From contig CALEVN010000026.1 in assembly GCA_937924685.1 (NCBI GenBank), positions 62,001 to 126,000 on the forward strand: DNA of 64,000 nt, read 5' to 3'. Source of the stretch: an uncultured Candidatus Altimarinota bacterium. Lineage in GTDB: Bacteria > Patescibacteriota > Gracilibacteria > BD1-5 > JAGOOR01. The translations under genes and the position numbers were made by a program. Position 1 is the stretch's first letter, and every line of letters starts with the position of its first letter. The notes below the pieces were generated by a model. It saw only the letters and a program-made list of their open reading frames with translations, did not search any database and had not been told where the DNA came from. Of this stretch, positions 1 to 10,500 are shown in pieces.

Positions 1-20
1 TAAAAAGAAAAAATAAATCT

Positions 21-881
21 ATGGAACAGCATGTCGACATATCTCATCTCTCCGGCTACCATACTGCAGCGACAGCGAGATATTTTGTCGAGTTTCATGG
101 CGACAATGTCGAAGATATAAGAGCAGCAGCCAAGTTTGCCCAACAAATGAAGCTTCCGATACTGACTATCGCTGGTGGTAAAAACAGCCTTCTCGCTTTT
201 GATGAATATCCAGGTCTTGTCATCTATAACTCGTCTGAGGGCTATGATCTCCAAAATAAACACTTAAAAGCCCTCTCTGGTCAACCTATCTGGGAATTAG
301 CCGAAGCTCTGGAGACAGAGCATGGCATAGATTTCTGGCATCGATTTCAGTGACTTCCGTGATCTGTCTGAGGTGCTGTATTTGGAAATGCTGGATGTTT
401 TGGTCTAGAAATAGGGCCCTATGTCACATCGGTCGAGGTTCTCGATATGCAGACAGGAGAAATTCTTATAAAAAACCCAGAAGAATTGGTATTTGATTAT
501 CGATGGTCAGAGTGCAAGAATCATCCAGAATGGTTTATTATTTCGGCTGATTTTGATCTGTCAGAGCTTCGTGAAAAGTATCATTCGGACGAAGAGCCTC
601 TTCTCTGGCGAGAAAGAGTCCAGCCTGTCGGTCTCTCTTGTGGCTCATTTTTCAAAAATCCAAGTCGTGAACAATCCGCCTGATTCTTGATTGAACAGGT
701 TGGTCTCAAATGACATCGCCATAATGGTGCATATTTTTCTGACAAACATGCGAATTTCCTTATGTCTGACGGCACGGCGAAGTGGACAGACCTTGTCGAA
801 CTTGTCGAACTTGCACAGAAAAAAGTGATGGACAAATTTCAGATATCACTTATCCCCGAGGTCAGAATTATAAAAAATTAA
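21..881 (+). CDS. murB: UDP-N-acetylenolpyruvoylglucosamine reductase (MurB)
   Basis: The 286-aa product would be the FAD/NADPH enzyme that reduces UDP-GlcNAc-enolpyruvate to UDP-MurNAc in cytoplasmic peptidoglycan synthesis. The frame contains five in-frame TGA codons (351, 360, 369, 681, 711). Read as Gly they restore the MurB FAD-binding core GLPGSVGGAVFGNAGCFG and the catalytic-Ser segment SCGSFFKNP, followed by a normal C-terminus ending at TAA. The N-terminal IAGGKNSLL corresponds to the usual GGGSNLL loop, slightly degenerate. Length fits the shorter MurB class. The ATG is preceded by CT in an A-rich stretch with no Shine-Dalgarno. Identification is from family motifs and I am confident; the TGA=Gly reading is the only one that gives a complete enzyme. 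Confidence 0.95.
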
Positions 882-1003
882 ATCAAAAATTCTAAAAAGG
901 AGTCTTTTTTTTCTTTTTGTAATAAGTAAATTGCGAATTATAAAACATATTTATTATAAATAGTCAATAATGTGTTACTTGTAATAATATAAATATCCTC
1001 AAT

Positions 1004-3217
1004 ATGAAACATAAAGGAATGCCTTTATTTCCTCATTTTCATATTATGTTTCCTGCTTTTATAGAGAGATTCAGAAAAGTGACAGCTGTAGTCGCTATTA
1101 CGACTCTTGTTTTTTCTTTCATTAGTCCAGCATTTGCTGCTTCCACTTTTGATTCTGTTTCTGTTGGTTCTCAGACAGGATCGATAAATGCAGGTACAGC
1201 TGGAAGTGTGACCTATGTTGTTACGGTAAACAGATCTGGCAGCGGAGCACTCAGTGTCTCTTTGTCGGCCAGTGGTCTACCATCTGGAGTCACTGCTAGT
1301 TTTTCACCATCAACGGTTTCATTTAGCGGAAATTCACCTACATCTAACACCTCGACTTTGACCCTTACCTCGACTAATTTAACTCCTTCTGGCACAACTA
1401 CTTTCACAGTTCAGGGTAGTGGTGGAAGTACACACACAGCTAATGGTACTCTTTTGGTTGGTAGTTCGGACACAACTCCACCAACTATCTCAAATATTAC
1501 TTCTACAACAGTTGACGGTAAATATAAGGCTGGCGTCTCTATTCCTCTGAATGTGACATTTTCTGAGTCTGTTACTTCGACAGGGAATGTCACTCTCACG
1601 ACTGATACTGGTCGCACCTGTACTTTCACAGTTACCTCGAGCACGACAGGAAGCTGTAACTATATAATCCAGGCTGGTGATACATCTGCCGATCTCACGG
1701 TATCATCTGTCTCTGGTACGATAAAAGATGCTGCCAACAATGCGATGACAAACTTCACTCCTACCACGAATCTCGCTGCAAATAAAAATATCATCATCGA
1801 CACTACAGCTCCAACTATTACGCTTCTTGGATCAACACCAGTTACTGTCGAAGTTGGCTCTGTCTATAGTGATGCAGGAGCAACTGCGACAGATAGTGTC
1901 GATGGAAGCCGAACAGCAAATATCGTTACAGTAAATTCTGTTAATGCCAATGTCGTAGGAAACTATACTGTCACCTACAATGTCTCTGATGTAGCCGGAA
2001 ACGCTGCTACTCAAGTCACTCGTACGGTCAATGTCGTTGATACGACAAAGCCAGTCATTACTCTTCTTGGCTCCCCAACTGTCTCAGTCAATTTCAATGC
2101 TTCTTACTCTGATGCAGGGGCAACTGCTTCTGACAATGTCGATGGTGACATCACTTCGTCTATCATTGTCGTCAATCCAGTTGATACCCTCACTATCGGT
2201 AATTATACAATTACCTATGATGTGACAGATACTCACGGAAATGCTGCAACTCAGATCACTCGTAGTGTCAGCGTTGTCGACACAGTAGCGCCTATGGTCA
2301 GCAGTCTCAGTGCCGTTCCTACCACGACAACTTCGACAGTGTCTTTCTCAACAAATGAAGATGCAACATCGGTTATCAATTACGGTGAAACCAGCACATA
2401 CGGTTCAACAGTAACTATGGCGTCGACAGCAACTACGAATCATAGTGTTACTCTCACAGGACTCAGTTCTTGTGGTCAGAGATATCACTACTCTATCACA
2501 GCGACAGATACACATGGGAATGTCACGACAACACCAGATGACCTCTTTATCATGCACTGTGGACCGACTATCACAACTCCAGGAAGTGGATTTTCACCAC
2601 CTCTTCCAGAGCCTGAATCAACAACCACAGGAGGTAGTACAACCACTTCAGGAACGACTATAAGTGGTTCGACAACTGGTACGAGTGGCACAACTTCGAC
2701 AACGAGTGGAAACACAAGTTCTGGGACCACAAGTGGGACAACATCAGGAACAACTCCAACCGGTGAGACCACAAGTGGGACAGCTGGTACAGGTGGAACA
2801 ACAACATCAGGAACAACTCCGACAACACCAGTAAACCCAAATCAACCAACACCAGAATCAAATCCGACAACTCCTACCAATACAGGAACAGGAACTACAG
2901 GTGGTACGACTGGTACTGGCGGAACGACAAACGGTGGTGGAACAACCGGAACAACACAACAGGGTGGCAATACGACAACAGGCGGTACTGCCACATTTAA
3001 CCCTCGAGAAACAACACTCGATGCGGGTGGTGGAGTCACTCCTGAACCAGAAAAAACAATAGAACCAGTAGCTCCTCCTACGCCAGTCGATGAAGGCGGA
3101 GGTGTTGTTCCTGAAGAGAATAATTCTCATACTCTCACATGGACACTTCTTGCACTTCTCGGCTTACTCAATGGATGGTACTTCTTTGTCTACAAAGGTA
3201 AACCAGAGATCAGATAA
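1004..3217 (+). CDS. Secreted, membrane-anchored Ig-like surface protein
   Basis: A 737-aa exported protein. It has an N-terminal signal segment (about residues 20-46, hydrophobic, ending SPAFAAS), then beta-rich domains. Two consecutive repeats of DUF5011/Big-like type lie at about residues 265-425; each has a TLLG start, a YSDAGATA motif and a YNV/YDV-D-GNAATQ end. A Thr/Gly/Ser/Pro low-complexity stalk follows at about 540-690, and a C-terminal hydrophobic segment with a short positive tail probably anchors it. No in-frame UGA occurs in 737 codons although glycine is very abundant. A TATAAA-like box lies about 10 nt before the ATG and a terminator follows the stop. The architecture suggests a cell-wall-spanning adhesin; the ligand is unknown. 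Confidence 0.8.
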   Translation: MKHKGMPLFPHFHIMFPAFIERFRKVTAVVAITTLVFSFISPAFAASTFDSVSVGSQTGSINAGTAGSVTYVVTVNRSGSGALSVSLSASGLPSGVTASFSPSTVSFSGNSPTSNTSTLTLTSTNLTPSGTTTFTVQGSGGSTHTANGTLLVGSSDTTPPTISNITSTTVDGKYKAGVSIPLNVTFSESVTSTGNVTLTTDTGRTCTFTVTSSTTGSCNYIIQAGDTSADLTVSSVSGTIKDAANNAMTNFTPTTNLAANKNIIIDTTAPTITLLGSTPVTVEVGSVYSDAGATATDSVDGSRTANIVTVNSVNANVVGNYTVTYNVSDVAGNAATQVTRTVNVVDTTKPVITLLGSPTVSVNFNASYSDAGATASDNVDGDITSSIIVVNPVDTLTIGNYTITYDVTDTHGNAATQITRSVSVVDTVAPMVSSLSAVPTTTTSTVSFSTNEDATSVINYGETSTYGSTVTMASTATTNHSVTLTGLSSCGQRYHYSITATDTHGNVTTTPDDLFIMHCGPTITTPGSGFSPPLPEPESTTTGGSTTTSGTTISGSTTGTSGTTSTTSGNTSSGTTSGTTSGTTPTGETTSGTAGTGGTTTSGTTPTTPVNPNQPTPESNPTTPTNTGTGTTGGTTGTGGTTNGGGTTGTTQQGGNTTTGGTATFNPRETTLDAGGGVTPEPEKTIEPVAPPTPVDEGGGVVPEENNSHTLTWTLLALLGLLNGWYFFVYKGKPEIR

Positions 3218-3234
3218 TTCCGAATATATACAAA

Positions 3235-3264
3235 TAAAGAGGCTCCTGAGCCTCTTTATTTTGC
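3235..3264 (+). terminator. Rho-independent terminator after the Ig-like protein
   Basis: An inverted repeat AAAGAGGCT-CCTG-AGCCTCTTT is followed by a T-rich run, 18 nt after the stop codon of the upstream surface protein. Confidence 0.8.
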
Positions 3265-3288
3265 CTTTTTTGTCGTTTATCCTATATT
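3261..3288 (+). promoter_or_regulatory. Putative leaderless promoter of the DHH phosphoesterase
   Basis: TTGCCT and TATATT are 16 nt apart. The -10-like box ends 6 nt before the ATG at 3295, so transcription would start at or next to the start codon. This is inferred from sequence only. Confidence 0.5.
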
Positions 3289-3294
3289 TTCAGT

Positions 3295-4266
3295 ATGAAT
3301 ATTTCAGACTTTTGACATGAGCTCACACATCAACTCAAGTCACTGCGACACATTTCTCTCATAGCCCATAAAAATCCAGATGGTGATGCTATGGGTGCGC
3401 TTGAGGGTATGCGTTGTTTGCTCTCGGATAATTTTCCTCATCTGGTAGTGGATGTTGTTATGCCGCAAGAAGATTTCGATGCCCATGTTTTCTGGGTTAT
3501 GGGAAAGACGGAAGAAAATTTCTCAGACACTACTGATTGTATCATACTCCTCGATGCCCCACGGCTTACGAGAACTGCTCTGCCTCTTGAGGTATTTGCT
3601 GATAAAAAAGTACTCTGCATAGACCACCATGAATCGTTCGAAGATAGTATTCCTGGTTATGTCGATTCTCATGCGAGTGCGACATGTCTCATTTTGACGG
3701 AGATGGCACTCACTCTTGGCTGGAAAATCTCAGTGCAGGCTGCCACAGCTCTCCTCATGGGTATTTATACAGATACAGGGGGCTTTATTCACAGAAGTAC
3801 AGACACTCGGTCTTTTGTTGCAGCAGCTGAGCTCATGCGGTTAGGTGCTGATCAAGTACGTATAAGTACGGAGGTCTTTGGTAACTACACTCTCCCATAT
3901 TTGCATGATCTTGGTCGATGACTCTTGTCGATCGTTATTGTCGATGGTATAGCATGTCTCTTTCTCTGAGCCAATACCAATGCAGCCCTCAAAAACCACA
4001 TTATAGGGTTCTTAAGTGGCCTCGCAGGTGTCGACATAGCCTGTGTCATGGTCGACATAGAATGAGTCATCAAGTGCTCTTTTCGCACAAGAAAAGACAC
4101 GATTGATGTCAATGAACTAGCAAAAAAACTCTGAGGCGGTGGCCACAAAAAAGCCTCTGGCTGTATCCTAGATGGACGTCTCCATGAGGGCATATTTCAC
4201 TGGCAGTGACAGGAATATTCACCAACTACCTTTGCACAATTTATAAAAACTCTATGACCACTCTAA
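3295..4266 (+). CDS. DHH/DHHA1 phosphoesterase, NrnA-like (oligoribonuclease/pAp phosphatase)
   Basis: The 323-aa protein has the DHH-family N-terminal motif IAHKNPDGDAMGA (about residues 24-36), a central CIDHHES (DHH signature) and a C-terminal DHHA1 substrate-binding motif GGGGHKKASG. In NrnA-type enzymes these bind two Mn ions and degrade short oligonucleotides or pAp. Seven in-frame TGA are needed, including the first Gly of the GGGGH motif. The frame passes a TGA at 4255-4257 and ends at TAA 4264-4266. It therefore overlaps the next gene by 13 nt; in the standard code this would look like the familiar ATGA overlap. It is likely co-transcribed with the pseudouridine synthase fusion. The exact substrate cannot be decided from sequence. 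Confidence 0.88.
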
Positions 4267-5441
4267 GACTCCAAAAATATCTCTCCGAGTGTGGTGTGTG
4301 CTCACGTCGACATGCCGAAGAAGCTATCAAAAATGGCGAAGTTATCGTGAATGGTATTCCTGCGCAGATAGGACAATCTATCGATCCAGAGGTCGACAAA
4401 ATAGAATTCTCAGGCAAGCTCGTTCACAGAAGTGAGGCACTTGTCTACTATGCTATGAACAAGCCACGAGGCATCGAGACCACGTGTGCTCAAAAAGACG
4501 GAAAAAGCATTGTCGACATCATCGACACAAAGACACGAGTTTTCCCAATAGGTCGTCTCGATAAGGATTCCAGCGGTCTTATCCTCCTGACGAATGACGG
4601 TCGTCTGACACATCGATTGCTCCATCCCTCTTTCGAACACGAAAAAGAATATCTCGTGACGACGTATGGAAAAATAGACGATATCTCTCTCAGACAGATG
4701 AGTCAATGAGTGCGCTATACTATCACAGAAGGTCCTCGAACTTCGCCATCTTCGACACGTTCGCCAACACAGAGATTCCCAGCTCCGAAAACACCTCTCG
4801 TACCAAAAAAATTCGTCCAAACTCAACCCTGTGAGATAAAGAGAGTCAGCTCCGATACGTTTCGCATCATCCTCAAAGAAGGAAAGAATCGACAGATCCG
4901 TCGTATGGTCGAAGCCTGTGGACATCAAGTAAAAAAACTCAAACGTATTCGCATCGAGCACATCATGCTCGGTGACATGCCAGATGGTGCCTATCGTGAG
5001 CTCAAGCGTGGTGAGCGAGAAGAGCTTCTTCGACGTGGAGCACTTCCTCTCGTTGATTTCGCACCTATTTCTGGCGAGGTTGTTCATGGCGATGGTCGTG
5101 GCCACAGTATAGGTTTTGCAACAGCGAATATAGTCTTTCCTGCTGGTGTAGTTCCAGACAAGACATTTACATGTCGTGTGACCATCGATGGTGAGGTATT
5201 TCTCTGAGCAGGTTCATATCAGCCAAAAAAAGGACATTTCGAAGTGCATATTATTGATTTTGATCGTGATATTTACGGAAAAAATATTCATATCGACATC
5301 ATGGACATTATCCGAGATAATAGAGCATTTAGTTCTGTCGAAGAACTCAAAAATCAGATCACAAAAGACGTCAATCATGTTCGTGCACACTGGCAGAGTC
5401 TCCTCAATAATCCAGAGGAGAAAGCAAAGAGAAGTAAGTAG
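4254..5441 (+). CDS. RsuA/RluB-type pseudouridine synthase fused to a riboflavin kinase domain
   Basis: The 395-aa protein joins two enzymes. Residues 1-50 form an S4 RNA-binding domain and residues about 65-235 a RsuA/RluB-family pseudouridine synthase with the catalytic motif GRLDKDSSGLILLTNDG (Asp103). After a short charged linker, residues 274-385 match bacterial riboflavin kinase (the C-terminal half of RibF): GEVVHGDGRG, GFATANI (in place of GFPTAN), the catalytic-Glu strand FEVHIIDF (Glu330), DIYG and a C-terminal helix. Two TGA codons (4707, 5205) are read as Gly; the second falls inside the kinase domain (FLGAGSY). No FAD synthetase (nucleotidyltransferase) domain is attached. Both halves look intact. 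I know of no standard family with this fusion, so it could be lineage-specific. Confidence 0.85.
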
Positions 5442-5476
5442 AAAAATTTTAATTTTGTATCCTGTAATTGACTTGT

Positions 5477-5508
5477 GTCATCCCGACGAAAGTCGGGATC
5501 CAGGTGGA
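5477..5508. repeat. Dispersed palindromic repeat (REP-like), copy 1
   Basis: GTCATCCCGACGAAAGTCGG followed by GATCCAGGT. The core CCCGAC-GAAA-GTCGGG is a perfect stem-loop. Near-identical copies occur at 5951 and 50185. Confidence 0.8.
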
Positions 5509-5589
5509 TTAATCTTTCCTTTACACTTTTCTTAAAGAGGATTTTGTTATGAGTTGTATTCTGTTTTTCAACGGAATGACACAAACAGC

Positions 5590-5892
5590 CTAGATTATCT
5601 CATCATACATATCTCTCCACTCCGGATTATTTTTCTCGATGAGATCTTTTTTCCAATTTCTCTGCCATTCTTTCATTTGTCTTTCCCTCACAATTGCGTT
5701 TTCCATTGAATCATGTACTTCAAAATAAACGAGCAGCTTTGTATTATATTCCTTTGAGAATCATTCAAAGTACTCATTCTTATGTTGCCACACTCTTTTT
5801 ACTAAATCACTTGTACTTCCTATGTAGAGAGTTCCATTTCTCTCACTTGCCATGATATAGACACAGGGCTGAAAATTCCTGTATTGGTTCAT
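5590..5892 (-). CDS. GIY-YIG nuclease-superfamily protein (UPF0213/YhbQ-like)
   Basis: The 100-aa protein begins near the GIY-YIG core: CVYIMAS...GTLYIGSTSDLVKRVWQHK, with the conserved Tyr pair, Arg and His of the fold. The C-terminal REROMK-like segment (RERQMKEWQRNWKKDLIE) is typical of the small stand-alone YhbQ/UPF0213 group. One in-frame TGA (Gly in EYFEGFSKEYN) interrupts it, at a position where this family usually has Gly. It sits alone between two REP-like palindromes on the strand opposite its neighbours. Function is unknown; DNA repair or nuclease activity is inferred from the fold. It is complete and ends in TAG. Confidence 0.88.
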
Positions 5893-5913
5893 GGAGGAAT
5901 CTTAAATGACCTG

Positions 5914-5980
5914 GATACCGTGTCAAGCACGGTATGACAGAAACTGTATCGTCATCCCGACGAAAGTCGGGATCTAGGTG
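5914..5980. repeat. REP-like palindromes, two units
   Basis: The first unit is the inverted repeat ATACCGTG-TCAAG-CACGGTAT at about 5915-5935. The second, at 5951-5980, is a copy of the CCCGAC-GAAA-GTCGGG element seen at 5477. Both lie between the GIY-YIG gene and the glycosyltransferase. Confidence 0.75.
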
Positions 5981-6103
5981 AATAAAAATTTCGAGAGCAC
6001 TGTGTTCAAAGGGGTAATAGAGGCATTGATTTTACCTCCGTATAAAGTATACTCCCATTATTACGGTACATTTATCAAGAAATAATAATTCATAAACGGT
6101 CTC

Positions 6104-7198
6104 ATGGCTCAAATAGCCCTTCTCCATCCACAATGTGCTCGTCTCGGAGGTGCTATAAAAATGGTACTTCTGACGGCTCATGCACTCCAAAAACAGGGGC
6201 ATGATGTTGTTCTGTACACCTTTGAACAGGATGAAGCATGTTTCCCAGACCTTCAGAAAAATCTCCGTATTGTCGTGCTCCCCTCTCGCACAGCTGGTAT
6301 TCTGACAAAACCTCTTCAAATAGCCACTTTGGCGTATCAACTTCGACATGTAGACACGATTATTGCCAATAACCCTCCGATGCAAATAGTTGCCGCTCTC
6401 ACAAAGCTTTTTGTACCACGTATTCGTACTATTTGGTGGCATCACCATGCACCGTGGTACTATGACAGTTTTAAACCTGTAATACTTGCAAAAGCCATAT
6501 TTGAAAAATTTTTTGTAATGCCCTTTATCGATGATATGGTTGCGACGAGCTACTATGTAGCCGATATTATCCAGGCATACTGTGGCCGCTCATCACAAGT
6601 GATACATCCAGTATTGGAGAGCATATCTGAGCCGATAACCCCAAAAATCACATCAAATAATGGAGTAACTCTCTTTACGCATGGCCGTCTGGAAGAGGGA
6701 AAATGACTCGATATGATCGTGCGAGTGTATGAGAAAATCCGCCAAGAACACCCAAATATCAATCTGATCGTTGCTGGCATGGGAAAACTCGAGTCTTTTC
6801 TGCGAGAAAAAGGCATCACTGTCATTCCATTTCATAAAAGAGATACTTTTGTCGACATCATGTCTGGGAAATATGGACACGTTTTATGAGTGTATTGTTC
6901 TTCTATAGATGCCTTTGGTATGGCATCTCTCGAGGCACAAATAGCATGAATGTCGACACTTATTCTCGACAGGGGTGGCGCATGAGAGACGATCGTGTCA
7001 AAAGATGACGACTCACTTGTCTGACATCTTGTCGACTCTGAAGATGACCTTTGTGCTAGCATACAATACTACATGGAGCATAAAAAATTTCACAAACATC
7101 TGTCAATTGTGAATTTTTCTCATCACAGAGACTATTTTAATGGGGAGAGATTATCCCATGATTTGCTTATACTGATGAGCAAAAGTATGGTATCATAA
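6104..7198 (+). CDS. GT4-family glycosyltransferase
   Basis: The 364-aa protein has a GT-B fold typical of family 4. The N-terminal acceptor half begins IALLHPQCARLGGAIKMV. The C-terminal half carries the nucleotide-sugar part: TLFTHGRLEEGKG, a LIVAGMGKLE strand, and the conserved E-x7-E-like region SSIDAFGMASLEAQIAGM (DAFG...EA..AG), followed by GGAGETIV. Five UGA codons are read as Gly, several inside these motifs. It would transfer a sugar from an activated donor to a cell-surface lipid or glycan; donor and acceptor are unknown. It stands alone. The start ATG at 6104 is the first sensible one; no Shine-Dalgarno is seen. Confidence 0.85.
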
Positions 7199-7575
7199 TT
7201 GTGTGTTTTTTGTGTGTGAATTGTGAAGAGTGAGTGAATTACCCTGTCTACCACTTGAAACCTATACATATTGGACTATTATCTGGCCACGATTGTTCGT
7301 GTACATCTCCCTCGTTTTTCACTCTTGCTTGGTTTCGACATGTTTTCTGTGTCTTTGACACATGACGAAGATGTCGAGTTGACTCGGCTCGTAGATCGAA
7401 GAGGGTTACGACTCCATCAAAAACAAAGAAGAAGATTCAAAAATAATCAAAGAGGTCGAATATCTCTACCACAGAAAGATATTCATCAAACCTCCTTCAT
7501 TCTTTTTGTTCTTTTATTTTTTCTCATGGAGAAGTTCGGTGTCCGCGTCCAATTCTATTTTTTATCCTTTTTATT
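7199..7575 (+). other. Long intergenic leader before the S-layer-type gene
   Basis: These 377 nt hold no convincing gene. They contain purine/pyrimidine-biased tracts and several TTGACA/TTGACT-like hexamers (about 7350-7385) that could belong to a strong promoter, so the next gene may have a long 5' UTR. The only open frame overlaps the next gene out of frame and has no recognisable features. Confidence 0.4.
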
Positions 7576-10500
7576 ATGCGTCAGATCCTTCGACAAATCG
7601 TCGCAGTTCTCGCGTTTGCTGGAATTACTATGAGCATCGCTCCTAGTACTTTCGCTGCAACATACAATGACTTGTCTGCTGCAAACAAACTCGCTACTGC
7701 AGGAATCGTAGTTGATCATTCAGCAGCTCCTGCTGAATATCGACTCGCTGATAATGTTCTCCGTCAGGAGGCTATCGGTGTTGCTGGTAAAGTGTCAGGT
7801 GTTATACCAAACACTCCAGTATCTTCATACTCTTGTATGAACAAGTTTAGTGATATTTCAGAAGCTTGGGTTTGCCGAGCTGCTGAACTCGGAGTTCAGG
7901 CTGGTTTTGTTAATGGTAACAACGCTAAGTTCCGACCTCGAGACAACGTATCACGATACGAGTCTCTCCTCTGGGCTATCAAATCTAACGGCATCTCTAT
8001 CTCTGATACTTCTGTATCAGGTGTAGTAGCTCGTGCTGTAGAAGTTGGTATCATCGCTAACGCATCTTCATTCAACGCTACTACTTCTGCTACTCGTGGC
8101 GAAGTGTTCCGTTACAATGCTTACGCAATGGACTACAAAGCTGCTAACTCAAATGGAAATGGTAACAATGATATTCTCTGTCTTCTCGATCCTTCATTCT
8201 GTGGTAACAATGGAGGTCAAGTAGTTAACGGAAACGTCACTGTTGGTACTTCTGCTGCAAATCCTGGCGTTATGACTATCGCTACTGGTACAGCTCACAA
8301 CACTGTCTTGGCATTCAACGTGTCAAACGGTTCTTCTGTTGCTGCTAACGTAACTGGTCTTCGCTTGACTAAAACTGGTTTCTTCGCTACTACAAATGTC
8401 TCAGGCATTGAAGTATTCGACGCTAACGGTGTTCGTCATGGAAATGTCGTTACTACTCTCGGTTCAAATGGTGTCGCTATGATGACATTCCCTACTGAAC
8501 CTATTATGGTAGCTGCAGGTCAGACTGTTACTATCTTCGTCAAGGCTAACCTCTCTGGTACATCTTCTGGTACTATTGGCTTCAACGTCAATTCTGCTTC
8601 TGATGTTACTATCTCAGGTGGTACTGTCGGTGGTACATTCCCAATCGTCGGTAACCTCCACAACATCGTAAACGGTGCTGGTACTATCGGTACTGTCACT
8701 CTCGATGAAATGGCTGTTAACGCTTCTGGTGCTACATACAACGCAGATCCAGCGGCTTCTCAGGAAATCGCTAAATTCCAAGTTCGTGAGACATCAAGCA
8801 ATGAAGACATCGTCCTCACTGGTCTCAAGCTCTGGAATAATGGTAATGCTTCTGCTACTGACTACAAGGATGTTCAACTCGTTGATCAGACTGGTGCAGT
8901 CGTTGCTACAGCTCAACCTATGGGTCAAGTTGTTAGTTTTGTTCTTTCTACTCCTTACTCAATCACTAAGGGTCAGACTAAGAACTTCACTGTTCGTGCT
9001 ACTATCGTCAATGGTGCTTCTCGTACTATCCAGTTCACAGTCTACAACGACTACGACCTCTACGTAAGAGGTGTGAGCACAGGAGCTACTCTCCTCGCTA
9101 CTGCTGGTACTACTGACACATCATTCCCAATCGGTGACACTACTTCTACTTACAACAAAGTAACTATTGGTTCTGGTTCACTCATCTTCAATCGTGCTGT
9201 TGATTCATCTTCTACAGCTGTTACTCCTGGTGCTACAGATGTAGTTCTCGCGAAATACACTGCTAAACCAGTTGGTGAAGATATGGAACTCCGAACAGTT
9301 AACTTCGGTATTGACCAAGATACAGGTGCTGTTGCTCTTACAGGTACAGTATTTGTTAAGGTTAATGGTGCTGTTGTTTACTCTGCTGCTGCAAATACTA
9401 CTAACTTCCCAGTTGCTGGTACTGCTTCATCTCGTACACTCTCATCTTACCCTATCCTCACTGCAGGTGTAGAAAACACTATTGAAGTAATTGCTTCAAT
9501 CAGCTCTTCTGCTACTGCTGCTGATGCATACCAGGTGAAGGCATTTGACATCACATCTACAAAACGACTCATCTCAAATGATATCGTTGACCCAACTGTT
9601 TCTACACAAGACGGTTTCAACCGAACTGTTAAGGCAGCTGCTGTCACAGTTACGACTCTCGCAACTCCTGTTGCTGGTTCTATCGTTCCTGGTACAAATG
9701 GTGTTAAACTCGCAAGCTTTGAATTCAATGCTAGCGCTTCTGGTGAAGATGTTCGTGTCACAGCTGTTACTGTTACTGATACGAAAGGAGGCTCTGCTGT
9801 CTATGCAGACATCTCTAACCTCGTAATGAAGGATGCATCTGGTGCTCAACTCACTACTTCTTCTTCTACAGCGACAAATGCTAACACTGTTACATTTACA
9901 TTCACAAATCCTATCATCGTAGGTCGTTCTGCTACTACTGTTATTAACCTCTTTGGTGATGTCAGAAGTAGTGCGACTGCTGGTGGCACTTCTGCATATG
10001 CTCATACATATAACATTAATGCTTCTGGTGATGTAACTGCTACTGGTAAAGACACTGGTAACACTATCGCGACTCCTACTGTTTCTGGTTCAGGCCAGGC
10101 TCAGAGAATCGTCTCTGGTGGTAACCTCAATGTCGCCACTGATTCAGGTGCTGGAAAAACTCCTTCACTTGCTCAAATCGTTCCAATTAACTCTGTAGAC
10201 GGAGTCTATCTCGCTGCTCGCTTCTCATCTCAATTTGAAGCTCAGAAAGTTACATCTCTTACTCTCAAAGCTACTGGTACAGCACTCGTTCAGAACAACC
10301 TCAAGAACATCCGTCTCTACGCACAATCTGGTACTGGTCCACTCCTTGGATCTACTGCTGCATTTGCTACGACAAATCAGTTCTCTAGCTGTTCTTCAAA
10401 CGTATGTTCTTACACATGGACTGCTACAGACAACCTCCTCCCTGCCGTTATTGATCCTTCTTCTCCTATGACTATCTTCGTCAAGGCTGATATCCAAGGT

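Noticed and set aside
447..683. Separate genes at each TGA-bounded open frame (e.g. 447-683, 26207-26887, 18462-18857)
   Set aside because: These are segments of single genes once UGA is read as Gly; neighbouring segments lie in the same frame with no TAA or TAG between them, and motifs continue across the TGA.
2488..3130. Antisense open frames in the Thr/Gly-rich stalk of the Ig-like protein
   Set aside because: Repetitive ACA/ACT/GGA codons make the opposite strand open by chance (Val/Pro- or Leu-rich products); no start signal or homology.
7271..7633. 120-residue open frame before the S-layer-type gene
   Set aside because: Overlaps the start of the SLH gene out of frame, has no recognisable features, and lies in what looks like its promoter and leader.
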